Source: CAYRFF01 sp964436125
Lineage (GTDB): Bacteria > Bacteroidota > Bacteroidia > Chitinophagales > Saprospiraceae
Direction: 5' to 3'
Length of the DNA stretch: 18,877 nucleotides
Assembly (NCBI GenBank): GCA_964436125.1
Contig: CAYTBT010000044.1
Coordinates: forward strand, 1-18,877
Part shown: one piece after another, positions 7,361-15,103 of the stretch
Layout of the letters: each line of letters opens with the position of its first letter
How positions within the stretch are numbered: the stretch's first letter is position 1
Notes under the pieces: model-generated
What the model was told of the DNA's origin: nothing
The model's input: only the letters and a program-made list of their open reading frames with translations
Databases searched by the model: none
Translations under genes and position numbers: made by a program

Positions 7361-8971
7361 TTATTGTATCACTATTTTCCTCTGTATATTCAAGTCCTCA
7401 CCAATAATTTTCAGATAATAAATACCAGCTTGTAAAGTCGAAACATTTATTTTACGCCTTAAAATAGGTGTCTCTTTCTGAAACTTCATTGGAAACACAG
7501 AATTTCCTACAGCTTGTCCTTTTAGGTCGTGTAAAGTGAGCCTATATTCTTCATTTACATTATTGGTCATGCGGATATTTAAAATATCTTGACAAGGATT
7601 GGGGAAGAGCACGAGGCCTTCTTCAATACCGTCAATTGTAGTTGTAATTTTAACGCTATTGCTTACATCATTTTCATGCATCGCAGCGATAAAGTAGGAG
7701 TATGAACTACCGTATTGTACAGAATTATCAATCCAGTGAGTGGTGCTTTCCGGCAAGCTTGCTATACCGAGATACGAGCCATCTCCATCAGCTCTCCGGA
7801 AAACTTGCCAGCCTTCAGGAGAACTACTGTCAGCTTCCCATTCAAGAAATACAGTGCCATTCTTAAACAGGCTAGCCTCTAGAGAGATGGTCTGATCTTC
7901 TTGATTGTCATCTTCCGGGCAATCCTGCATATATTCATTTACCGCATAGGGAAACGTCTGCAACATTTCAAATAATTTATCGCCGGGGCACTCCGTTGCA
8001 CAAGATATCCGATGTCCCGTAATACGGGGGATTTCTTTCCCTGACCCTGGGTGATAAGCACTCTCCAGAGGATCAAGCCCTTCCTTGGATAATTTCCAGC
8101 CCAATAATTTTTTTAACGACTGCATCGCGGCTGCAGTTGGCTTTACATTGGTAAACGTACCGATCATACAGATTCCGGCAGTGCCACTATTTTTACCGCA
8201 GAAATGAGCTCCCTTTATCCCATCACCACGACCGATATAAATCACGCCATTGGGGTCGATAAGCCAGTTGTAACCGATATCATCCCAGCCATGGCCTTCT
8301 GTGTGATACACATAAAAGGACTCAACGACCGCCGCCCAGTTGCTACTCGTATTGGAAGAGGCGGAATGATGGACAATCATAAAGTTCTGGTCTGTTTCTA
8401 CCGGTGATGGATCCGGTGGGCAATTGCCGGAGCACCAGATGCTTCGGTTGAGCATTGTCGGCTTAACACATGCTGCTCGTGGCTGACTCTGTATTCCGGA
8501 ATTACTCCTTCCCATCTTTGGGACTTGTATGAAATGTAAAATAGCTTCCGCAAATGTCGTCCTGGGCATATTGAATTGCAATTGTACTTTTTTATTAGCT
8601 TCGGCCTTTCCTTCATCGAGGAATTGTAGGCTACTCATCCATAGTCCCGGCCTATCCATTAAATCTTCATCGCTGTGAATTGACGTCCAGGATGACCATG
8701 CTTGACTTCCATATTTTATGCGATATTGAATGGTATATTCTGCCGGATTCTTCAGTCCATCAAGCCGTAAGCCCCAGCTATAAATATGCGTGCTGTCGAG
8801 TGGATAATTCATCGCTTGCGATTGCATCATCTGTGTTTGACTACCGTCAAATCTCACTTCTCTTGCGATGTCTTGAGTATAAGCTTGAATTGCAGAAAAT
8901 CCAAGGAAAAAGCAAATCAATAGGAATGTAAAGGTCGGTTTTCTGTAGATTCCATATTTGTTTCTATTCAT
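7361..8971 (-). CDS. Secreted PGRP-type N-acetylmuramoyl-L-alanine amidase with FnIII and T9SS domains
   Basis: The protein (536 residues from the ATG at 8971; 541 from the ATG at 8986, whose numbering is used here) has a signal peptide ending near IQAYTQ (about 38) and a beta-rich region to about 160. A PGRP/amidase_2 domain follows (about 180-350): MIVHHSAS with zinc ligand H206, GHGWDDIGYNWLID (231-244), and ITGHRISCATECPGD with H325 and C333 completing the zinc site. It should cleave the lactyl-alanine bond of peptidoglycan. A fibronectin III-like module (about 366-450) and a T9SS type A domain (LVLFPNPCQDIL ... AGIYYLKI ... RKIVIQ) complete it, so it is delivered outside the outer membrane. 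I preferred the ATG at 8971, which overlaps the upstream lipoprotein stop by 8 bases and suggests translational coupling. Last gene of the acs-nlpC-amidase operon. Confidence 0.9.
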   Translation of the reverse strand: MNRNKYGIYRKPTFTFLLICFFLGFSAIQAYTQDIAREVRFDGSQTQMMQSQAMNYPLDSTHIYSWGLRLDGLKNPAEYTIQYRIKYGSQAWSSWTSIHSDEDLMDRPGLWMSSLQFLDEGKAEANKKVQLQFNMPRTTFAEAILHFIQVPKMGRSNSGIQSQPRAACVKPTMLNRSIWCSGNCPPDPSPVETDQNFMIVHHSASSNTSSNWAAVVESFYVYHTEGHGWDDIGYNWLIDPNGVIYIGRGDGIKGAHFCGKNSGTAGICMIGTFTNVKPTAAAMQSLKKLLGWKLSKEGLDPLESAYHPGSGKEIPRITGHRISCATECPGDKLFEMLQTFPYAVNEYMQDCPEDDNQEDQTISLEASLFKNGTVFLEWEADSSSPEGWQVFRRADGDGSYLGIASLPESTTHWIDNSVQYGSSYSYFIAAMHENDVSNSVKITTTIDGIEEGLVLFPNPCQDILNIRMTNNVNEEYRLTLHDLKGQAVGNSVFPMKFQKETPILRRKINVSTLQAGIYYLKIIGEDLNIQRKIVIQ

Positions 8972-10154
8972 AATACATTGTTTCATATACGGGCATCAAG
9001 CCAAGACTATCCACATAACCTATGTAGCGTCTTGCCTCAAGCATTGTTTCATATCGATGTTTATTAAATAATGGGTCGTCGGGATTTAGGCTTTCAATTT
9101 TGACGCGGCCGGTAGCGTGAATAATACGGCCATCTCCCATGTATATTGCAACATGAGTTATTCTATTGCTCCCATCTTCCCGCTTGGTCCCGAAGAAGAT
9201 GAGGTCTCCTTTCTTCAACTGGGATAAACTATCATCGAGCGGCACTTTTTTTCCGGCTTTCACCTGTTGTGATGCATCGCGTGGAATTACCACGCCTTGT
9301 CTCAGGAAAATTGTCTTGGTAAAGCCGGAGCAATCCATACCATAAACCGACGTACCACCCCAGAGATATGGACGACCGAGCAGTTCGCGGGCAAGGTGAA
9401 TTGTCTGGTCGGCTGTCGGATGAACTTGGTGACTCCATTTGTCAAGTCTTTTGAAGGAGCTGGCATTTGCGTAAGCTAATCGTCCATTGGGCAAGCGGAT
9501 TTTCACCGGATGACCGGCTTGAACAATCTGAACCACATTGCCGAGAACGAGATTGGTAGCTGTTTCTTTCATTGCCGGTCCTTCATAAGCCTCACCGGAT
9601 ATCGGGAGAAAAATCAGGCGATCACTCTGTTGCCATCGATCAAATGCCGCTTTATCGATCGGCATCAAGCCACCGTCATCAACCCATGCGATATAATTTT
9701 CTACCGTGCGGATGAGAAACCAGCCTTCTTTCTCGTAATAAACCTTGAGTGGCATACCCATGAGAGACTGCGTGACAAGTTGAGCGCTGTGACGAGGAGC
9801 ATCGCGGAGGTTGGCGACAGAGGTTTTCACTATCGCAAATGTATCTGCCCCCAATGCAACATCAGGTAATAGCAAGCTGCTATCGACAAAGGTGTAATTC
9901 TCCTTAAAATGCGTCGCTAATGCGCGGTGAAGATCACGGCGATTGGTCATGCCCTTGAGAATTGCACTGTCATTTCTTATGGCAATATGGAGCATGCGGA
10001 TATCATCCCGACTGTCCGGGATAAAAACCCGACTGACGGAATCGAGATAAGCCTCTGCATCAGCTTGAGCAGTGTTATGCGCTGGGGATTTGCCGGAAGG
10101 CATACATGAATAAAGGATAAGTGGAAGCAGAAAAAGCCAAAAAATATTCTTCAT
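8964..10154 (-). CDS. SH3-NlpC/P60 cell-wall peptidase lipoprotein
   Basis: This 396-residue protein has a lipoprotein signal with lipobox LYSC (C17), so it is probably anchored in the periplasm or outer membrane. A bacterial SH3-like domain follows (about 105-165, with VANLRDAP and EGWFLIRT), then a second SH3-like stretch (about 195-235) and an NlpC/P60 domain (about 245-395). The catalytic residues are visible: C275 in YGMDCSGFT, H334 in ITHVAIYMG and H346 in IIHATGR. The layout resembles SH3-containing gamma-D-glutamyl-diamino-acid endopeptidases such as YkfC, which cut peptidoglycan stem peptides. It starts 9 bases after the acs stop and overlaps the downstream amidase start, so the three genes form an operon. 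Both downstream products act on peptidoglycan. Confidence 0.92.
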   Translation of the reverse strand: MKNIFWLFLLPLILYSCMPSGKSPAHNTAQADAEAYLDSVSRVFIPDSRDDIRMLHIAIRNDSAILKGMTNRRDLHRALATHFKENYTFVDSSLLLPDVALGADTFAIVKTSVANLRDAPRHSAQLVTQSLMGMPLKVYYEKEGWFLIRTVENYIAWVDDGGLMPIDKAAFDRWQQSDRLIFLPISGEAYEGPAMKETATNLVLGNVVQIVQAGHPVKIRLPNGRLAYANASSFKRLDKWSHQVHPTADQTIHLARELLGRPYLWGGTSVYGMDCSGFTKTIFLRQGVVIPRDASQQVKAGKKVPLDDSLSQLKKGDLIFFGTKREDGSNRITHVAIYMGDGRIIHATGRVKIESLNPDDPLFNKHRYETMLEARRYIGYVDSLGLMPVYETMYYE

Positions 10155-10163
10155 TGTCTTAAA

Positions 10164-12065
10164 TTACATTTCTTTCACGCGATTTACCACATATTCAACC
10201 GCTTCTGGGTTCAATAAGGTTGAAATATCTCCAAATTCCTCGAAGTTTCCAGCGGCAACCTTGCGCAATATACGGCGCATAATTTTACCGGAACGAGTCT
10301 TGGGCAGATCATTTACAAGTAAAATTTTCTCCGGTCGTGCAATAGGGCCTATCTCCTTGTTTACATGTTCCTTGATCGATTGAATGAATGTGTCGGTATC
10401 AGCTGGTGGGTCCTGGGGAATAACATAGGCAAATATTGCTTCACCCTTTATGTCGTGCGGGTAGCCGATAACGGCAGATTCAACAACAGCATCATGCGTA
10501 TTAATCGCATCCTCAACTTCTGCAGTTCCCAGACGGTGCCCGGACACATTGATTACATCATCAACGCGGCCGATAACACGGATCCTGCCATCCTTATCCA
10601 TCTTAGCGGAATCGCCGGAAAAATAATACCCTTTGAATTTGCTGAAATACACTTCCTTGCAGCGTTCATGATCACCGTATATAGAACGGATTATGGATGG
10701 CCAAGGGAATTTCACACAGAGATAACCTTCAACATGCGGTTCTGTTATTTTCTTGCCATTATCGTCGAGAATTACAGCTTGTATTCCGGGGAGTGGATAG
10801 GAAGCATAAGTCGGTTTATTATCGGTAGCGAAGGGAATAGGAGATATCAGAATTCCGCCATTTTCAGTCTGCCACCAGGTATCGACGAGCGGTGAATTGC
10901 TCTTTCCGATATTCTTGTGATACCACTGCCATGCTTCTTCATTAATCGGTTCACCTACACTGCCGATTACCTTGATACTATCAAGGCTGTACTCCTTGAC
11001 ATATTTCAGTCCTTTGGCCATTAATGCTCGGATAGCTGTCGGTGCTGTATACAGTTGATTTACCTTGTGTTTATCACAGATTGCCCAGAATCTTCCGGGA
11101 TCCGGATATGTCGGGGTACCTTCAAACATCACCGTGGTCGCTCCTGCCGCCAGTGGGCCGTACACGATATAAGAATGACCTGTTATCCAGCCGATATCGG
11201 CAGTGCACCAGTAAATGTCTCCATCTTGATATTGGAACACGTTGAGGAAAGTGTACCAGATATACAGTAGATATCCTGCACAGGTATGGACTACACCTTT
11301 GGGTTTGCCTGTACTCCCTGATGTGTATAGGATAAATAAGATATCCTCAGCATTCATCACCTCGGCAGGGCATTCTGTAGATGAGCCGCTCAATGCATCT
11401 TTCCACCAGATATCTCTGCCATCCTGCATATTTACATCTAAACCGGTTCTTTTATATACGACGCATGAATCCACACAAGTGACTTGATTCATTGCCTCAT
11501 CACAGATATCTTTTAATGGAATTGTCTTTTTTCCGCGGAATGAACCATCGGCTGTTAAGAGAACCTTGGCTTGTGCATCCTCGATACGACTTGCAAGTGC
11601 CTTGGCCGAAAAGCCGGCGAATACCACAGAGTGAATTGCTCCGATACGTGCACATGCAAGCACAGAAATAGCAAGTTCCGGAATCATGGGCATGTACAGA
11701 CATACTCTGTCTCCCTTTTTAATACCGAGATTCTTAAGCATATTGGCCATCTTGCAGACTTCTGCATGAAGCTCTTTATAGGTGAATTTTCTCACCTTAT
11801 CCGATGGATCATTGGGTTCCCATAGGATAGCAACTTGGTCGCCGCGCTCTTCAAGATGCCTATCAAGGCAATTTTCTGTGACATTTAATTGTCCACCTTG
11901 AAACCATTTAATGTCCGGCGTATCAAATTCCCATTCCAGAACCTTGTCCCATTTTTTCTGCCACGTAAAAGTTTCCGCAAGCTCACCCCAGAAGTCTTCC
12001 GGATTTTCAATACTGCGTTTATATGTTTCCTGATAATCTTCCCAGCTTTTAATCTGTACATCCAT
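10164..12065 (-). CDS. acs: Acetyl-CoA synthetase (AMP-forming)
   Basis: It activates acetate to acetyl-AMP and then acetyl-CoA. With the ATG at 12065 the protein has 633 residues, within the family's usual 630-660. Motifs in this numbering: YTSGSTGKPKG (247-257, phosphate-binding A3 motif), WWQTE (397-401), YYFSGDSAKMDKDGR (480-494), GRVDDVINVSGHRLG (499-513, hinge and CoA site) and PKTRSGKIMRR (588-598) with the acetylatable lysine K594. The frame can extend to a TTG at 12089, but I preferred the ATG because it gives a standard N-terminus. It is the first gene of the operon with the NlpC/P60 lipoprotein and the PGRP amidase. A weak promoter candidate lies about 40 bases upstream. Confidence 0.97.
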   Translation of the reverse strand: MDVQIKSWEDYQETYKRSIENPEDFWGELAETFTWQKKWDKVLEWEFDTPDIKWFQGGQLNVTENCLDRHLEERGDQVAILWEPNDPSDKVRKFTYKELHAEVCKMANMLKNLGIKKGDRVCLYMPMIPELAISVLACARIGAIHSVVFAGFSAKALASRIEDAQAKVLLTADGSFRGKKTIPLKDICDEAMNQVTCVDSCVVYKRTGLDVNMQDGRDIWWKDALSGSSTECPAEVMNAEDILFILYTSGSTGKPKGVVHTCAGYLLYIWYTFLNVFQYQDGDIYWCTADIGWITGHSYIVYGPLAAGATTVMFEGTPTYPDPGRFWAICDKHKVNQLYTAPTAIRALMAKGLKYVKEYSLDSIKVIGSVGEPINEEAWQWYHKNIGKSNSPLVDTWWQTENGGILISPIPFATDNKPTYASYPLPGIQAVILDDNGKKITEPHVEGYLCVKFPWPSIIRSIYGDHERCKEVYFSKFKGYYFSGDSAKMDKDGRIRVIGRVDDVINVSGHRLGTAEVEDAINTHDAVVESAVIGYPHDIKGEAIFAYVIPQDPPADTDTFIQSIKEHVNKEIGPIARPEKILLVNDLPKTRSGKIMRRILRKVAAGNFEEFGDISTLLNPEAVEYVVNRVKEM

Positions 12066-12104
12066 AAGTATCGTTTTTGTGTTATCCAATCCTTTACTGA
12101 ACGC

Positions 12105-12136
12105 CCAATCTAAGAAAAAATGATGAGAGTGATAAA
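12105..12136 (-). promoter_or_regulatory. Candidate acs operon promoter
   Basis: On the minus strand TAGATTGG (12105-12112) is one base off the Bacteroidetes -7 consensus TAnnTTTG, and TTTA (12133-12136) lies 20 bases upstream in the -33 position, where TTTG is expected. The box ends 39 bases before the chosen ATG. Both matches are imperfect, so this is a weak call. Confidence 0.3.
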
Positions 12137-12271
12137 TCTTGCTTGGATGGAATGGGGTGAAAGGGAAGAAAAATGGCGATGAATTAAGGCGCCTATTCTG
12201 TTGCCAAAAAAGGATGAGAAAGAGCGTTTCTATCCTGTCATGTCGAAGAATAAATTGCCTTGAGAAGATAT

Positions 12272-12315
12272 AAAAAGCACTGTCCGATGAAATATACTTA
12301 ATTCACCGGACAGTG
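12272..12315 (-). terminator. Rho-independent terminator of the hmgA-hppD operon
   Basis: A perfect 9-base stem, CACTGTCCG (12278-12286) and CGGACAGTG (12307-12315), has a 20-base loop. On the minus strand it is followed by CTTTTTAT, the expected T-tract. It starts about 46 bases after the hppD stop. An overlapping alternative pairing (AGCACT 12276-12281 with AGTGCT 12321-12326) exists. The plus-strand side has no long T-tract, so it should work in one direction only. Confidence 0.85.
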
Positions 12316-12361
12316 TCAAAAGTGCTATATAAATAAATACCTTACTCAAGCATGCGCATCC

Positions 12362-13486
12362 TTACAAGGTGCCACGGAGTTCTTGTTCACGCTCAATGGC
12401 TTCAAATAAAGCCTTGAAATTGCCTTTCCCAAATGAAGTTGCACCTTTACGTTGAATTATTTCATAAAATACAGTCGGTCTATCTTGAACCGGTTTTGTG
12501 AAAATCTGAAGGAGATAGCCATCCTCGTCGTGATCGATAAGGATATTTTGCTCCTTAAGATCTTCTAGATTTTCCTCAATCTCTCCGACGCGGTCCAGAA
12601 CATCATCGTAGTAGTTGTCCGGTACCCGGAGGAACTCAACACCGTTCTGACGCAACTGTGCAACCGTTGAAATAATATCATCCGTTGCCACAGCGATGTG
12701 CTGTACGCCCGGGCTATTATAGAAATCGAGATATTCATCGATCTGAGATCGTTTTAAGCCCTTGGCCGGCTCATTAATCGGGAACTTGATATAACCGTTG
12801 CCATTGGAGACAACTTTGCTCATAAGCGCCGTATATTTAGTGGAAATATCCTTATCGTCAAATGTAATTAGCAGCTTAAACCCGAGAACATCCTGATAAA
12901 ATTTAATCCATTTATTCATTGCTCCGAGCTCAACATTTCCCACGCAATGGTCTATGTATTTCAGCCCTACCGGTTCAACTTTTCTCTCGCTACTTTTAGC
13001 TTCATATCCCGGCATAAAGACGCCATTGTAATTTTGCCTTTCGACAAATGTGTGGATAGTCTCTCCATAGGTTTTTATACCTGCAATCTTGATTTCCCCA
13101 TGCTCATCGCTTCTCACCTCAGGGGCAAATGCCGATTCAGCTCCCCTTTCAGTCGCTATCTCCCAAGCTTTCTGGGCATCATCAACCCAAAATGAAATTG
13201 CTTTTACGCCATCTCCGTGTTTTTTTACATGATCTGCAATAGGATGATCTTGATTCATTGCACCGGATAAAACGAGTCTTATCTTATCTTGCTTTAATAC
13301 ATAAGAACAAGAATCTTTATGACCTGTTTCAGGTCCTCGGTATGCAATGAGCTCATAACCGAATGCCGCCTGATAATACAATGCGGCTTGTCGGGCATTC
13401 CCGACATAAAATTCAACATAATCAGTCCCATTAATGGGGAATGCATCTGTGGATTTCTGTGTTTTATTTACTGTCTGTGTTTCCAT
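12362..13486 (-). CDS. hppD: 4-hydroxyphenylpyruvate dioxygenase
   Basis: This Fe(II) enzyme converts 4-hydroxyphenylpyruvate to homogentisate in tyrosine catabolism. The 374-residue protein has the two-part vicinal-oxygen-chelate architecture: an N-terminal half (about 20-150, VEFYVGNARQAALYY) and a catalytic C-terminal half. The iron ligands are H180 (YIDHCVGN), H263 (GVQHIAVAT) and E342 (FYEIIQRKG). The conserved C-terminal gate helix region, GKGNFKALFEAIEREQ (353-368), is present, so the enzyme should be active. The ATG at 13486 lies 9 bases after the hmgA stop, which places it second in a two-gene operon. It is followed by a strong terminator. Confidence 0.97.
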   Translation of the reverse strand: METQTVNKTQKSTDAFPINGTDYVEFYVGNARQAALYYQAAFGYELIAYRGPETGHKDSCSYVLKQDKIRLVLSGAMNQDHPIADHVKKHGDGVKAISFWVDDAQKAWEIATERGAESAFAPEVRSDEHGEIKIAGIKTYGETIHTFVERQNYNGVFMPGYEAKSSERKVEPVGLKYIDHCVGNVELGAMNKWIKFYQDVLGFKLLITFDDKDISTKYTALMSKVVSNGNGYIKFPINEPAKGLKRSQIDEYLDFYNSPGVQHIAVATDDIISTVAQLRQNGVEFLRVPDNYYDDVLDRVGEIEENLEDLKEQNILIDHDEDGYLLQIFTKPVQDRPTVFYEIIQRKGATSFGKGNFKALFEAIEREQELRGTL

Positions 13487-13495
13487 AAAATTATT

Positions 13496-14653
13496 TTAAT
13501 CTTCTAACCAACTTTTATAATAATCTTCTATTTCTACATTAATTGCGTCTCTTGTCAAGGATAATGGGTGGAATGTATCTACCATTACAGCTAGTTCTTC
13601 TGTAGCTTCTTTTCCTATGCTTTTTTCAACTGTACCCGGATGAGGACCATGTGGTATTCCGCCCGGATGAAGTGTAAACATGCCTGCTTCTACGTGTTTG
13701 CGGCTCATAAACTGTCCATCGACATAATAAAGCACCTCATCAGAATCGATATTACTGTGATTGTATGGTGCAGGTATGGAAAGCGGATGATAATCATACT
13801 TCCTGGGGACAAATGAGCATATCACAAATCCCTGCCCCGTAAACGTCAAGTGTACCGGTGGTGGTTGATGTATCCTTCCGGTTATCGGTTCAAAGTCATG
13901 GATGGAAAATATATAAGGATAAACCTGCCCATCCCAGCCCACTACGTCAAATGGATGGTTCTTATATTCATAAGGATAGAGCATTTCTTTCTTCTTAATG
14001 AAAAACTGAAAATCGCCTTGTTCATCATGTGTCTCTAGATTGCTTGGTTTTACAATATCGCGTTCACAATATGGTGAATGCTCAAGCAATTGCCCAAACT
14101 CATTCCTATAGTTTCTAGGCGTTACGATCGGCGACCTACCTTCTATGATTAAGAAGCGATTATCCTCCGTATCCAATTCAATCTGATAAGTTGTTCCACG
14201 CGGGACAACGATATAATCGCCATAAGAGAATTTCAATTGACCATACATAGAATGAAATGTACCGGTTCCCTTATGGACAAATATTACTTCATCGGCATCT
14301 GCATTCTTGAAAAAATAATCCCTCATACTCTTCCGTGGTGCTGCGGCAATTAATTTAACATCGTTATTGACGAGAAGAGGCTTTCTACTCTTGAGATAAT
14401 CATCTTCGGGAGGCACATTAAAGCCATTGAGGCATCGGTGCTTCAGATGCTCCACTTCAACGATATCCGGTGCGATAGAACGCGGTTTCCCCACTTGTAA
14501 TATCTGCGTAGGTGGATGTACGTGATACACATTGGAATATTCACTGCTGAATCCTTGTGTGGAGAAAAGTTCCTCGTGATAAAGATCTCCGTTTTCCTTT
14601 CTGAACTGTGTATGTCGTTTATGTGGGATTTTTCCCAATGTATAGTAATGCAT
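13496..14653 (-). CDS. hmgA: Homogentisate 1,2-dioxygenase
   Basis: It opens the aromatic ring of homogentisate to give maleylacetoacetate, the step directly after HppD. With the ATG at 14653 the protein has 385 residues and begins MHYYTLGKIPHKRHTQF, the typical start of the Bacteroidetes form. An upstream TTG at 14674 would add seven residues but lies within the apparent promoter, so I rejected it. The cupin-type core shows PPPVHLTF (264-271), H299 (YNHSN), E306 (DSDEVLYY) and H335 (GIPHGPHPG) as the likely iron ligands, by analogy with human H335/E341/H371. It is the first gene of the hmgA-hppD operon. Maleylacetoacetate isomerase and full-length fumarylacetoacetase are not in the window. 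Confidence 0.95.
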   Translation of the reverse strand: MHYYTLGKIPHKRHTQFRKENGDLYHEELFSTQGFSSEYSNVYHVHPPTQILQVGKPRSIAPDIVEVEHLKHRCLNGFNVPPEDDYLKSRKPLLVNNDVKLIAAAPRKSMRDYFFKNADADEVIFVHKGTGTFHSMYGQLKFSYGDYIVVPRGTTYQIELDTEDNRFLIIEGRSPIVTPRNYRNEFGQLLEHSPYCERDIVKPSNLETHDEQGDFQFFIKKKEMLYPYEYKNHPFDVVGWDGQVYPYIFSIHDFEPITGRIHQPPPVHLTFTGQGFVICSFVPRKYDYHPLSIPAPYNHSNIDSDEVLYYVDGQFMSRKHVEAGMFTLHPGGIPHGPHPGTVEKSIGKEATEELAVMVDTFHPLSLTRDAINVEIEDYYKSWLED

Positions 14654-14671
14654 AATAAATGTTTTTGCAAC

Positions 14672-14704
14672 CAAATTTATAAAATAATACCGTACTTGTA
14701 CAAT
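14672..14704 (-). promoter_or_regulatory. Probable hmgA-hppD promoter (Bacteroidetes type)
   Basis: On the minus strand TAAATTTG (14672-14679) matches the -7 consensus TAnnTTTG exactly. ATTG (14701-14704) lies 21 bases upstream in the -33 position. The implied transcript start is roughly 10-15 bases before the ATG at 14653, giving a very short leader and arguing against the TTG start at 14674. Confidence 0.6.
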
Positions 14705-14898
14705 TAATGATAATAGGAATCAAGAAGTTTTGGAATCAACTGAATGTGCCGGGGATTACGAGAGGATTTGGTCCGTTATCAGAGATTGAAATCCGACTAT
14801 TCAGGAGATTATCTATGTAGGTAGGGTAAAGTTCATTCTCGTCTTGAAGTCTTAATGCTTATCTTCTTCCTACTTGTGCATCTCTTAATGTATTTATA

Positions 14899-14911
14899 GT
14901 ATTTGGGTAAT
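14899..14911 (+). repeat. Variant copy 4 of the dispersed motif (gtatttgggtaat)
   Basis: It shares atttgggtaa with the three exact copies, plus the following t with copy 1. As at copy 1, acttgtgc (14872-14879) lies upstream at a similar distance (28 bases from acttgtgc to tttggg at copy 1, 30 here). The local TAGTATTTG resembles a -7 box with one extra spacer base. It sits 193 bases before the secreted-protein start. Confidence 0.5.
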
Positions 14912-15033
14912 ACGCAGCTACGATTGTCCTGATTGTAGGATACGTAAAATGATACATTAAAATCGACCTTTATCTTATTTTATGATATGCGCGTAGTGAA
15001 TAACATTCCATTAGATATCGGAATAAGGTAAAA

Positions 15034-15051
15034 AAATATTGTACAATATTT
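15034..15051. promoter_or_regulatory. Perfect 18-base palindrome, possible operator
   Basis: aaatattgtacaatattt equals its own reverse complement over all 18 bases. It lies 52 bases before the start codon of the secreted-protein pair, and its right edge provides TATTTG, close to a -7 element. Perfect dyads of this length often bind dimeric regulators. The high A/T content makes chance somewhat more likely, and no regulator gene is adjacent. Confidence 0.4.
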
Positions 15052-15103
15052 GCTTATTACGCAATAGTTGAGTAGATTGCAGATATTAATAATCATTAAA
15101 GAT

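Larger units (their letters stand above)
14654..15103. other. Divergent intergenic region without a gene
   Basis: This 450-base region separates hmgA (minus) from the secreted-protein pair (plus). It holds the hmgA promoter next to hmgA, the variant dispersed motif at 14899-14911, and the 18-base palindrome at 15034-15051. I see no tRNA, no protein frame with recognisable motifs and no riboswitch-like structure in the rest. Confidence 0.6.

Noticed and set aside
12066..12089. TTG start for acs adding eight residues
   Set aside because: The ATG at 12065 gives the standard N-terminus, and a TTG start has no support.
14654..14674. TTG start for hmgA adding seven residues
   Set aside because: It sits inside the exact TAnnTTTG promoter box, so it would not be transcribed; the ATG at 14653 begins the conserved family N-terminus.
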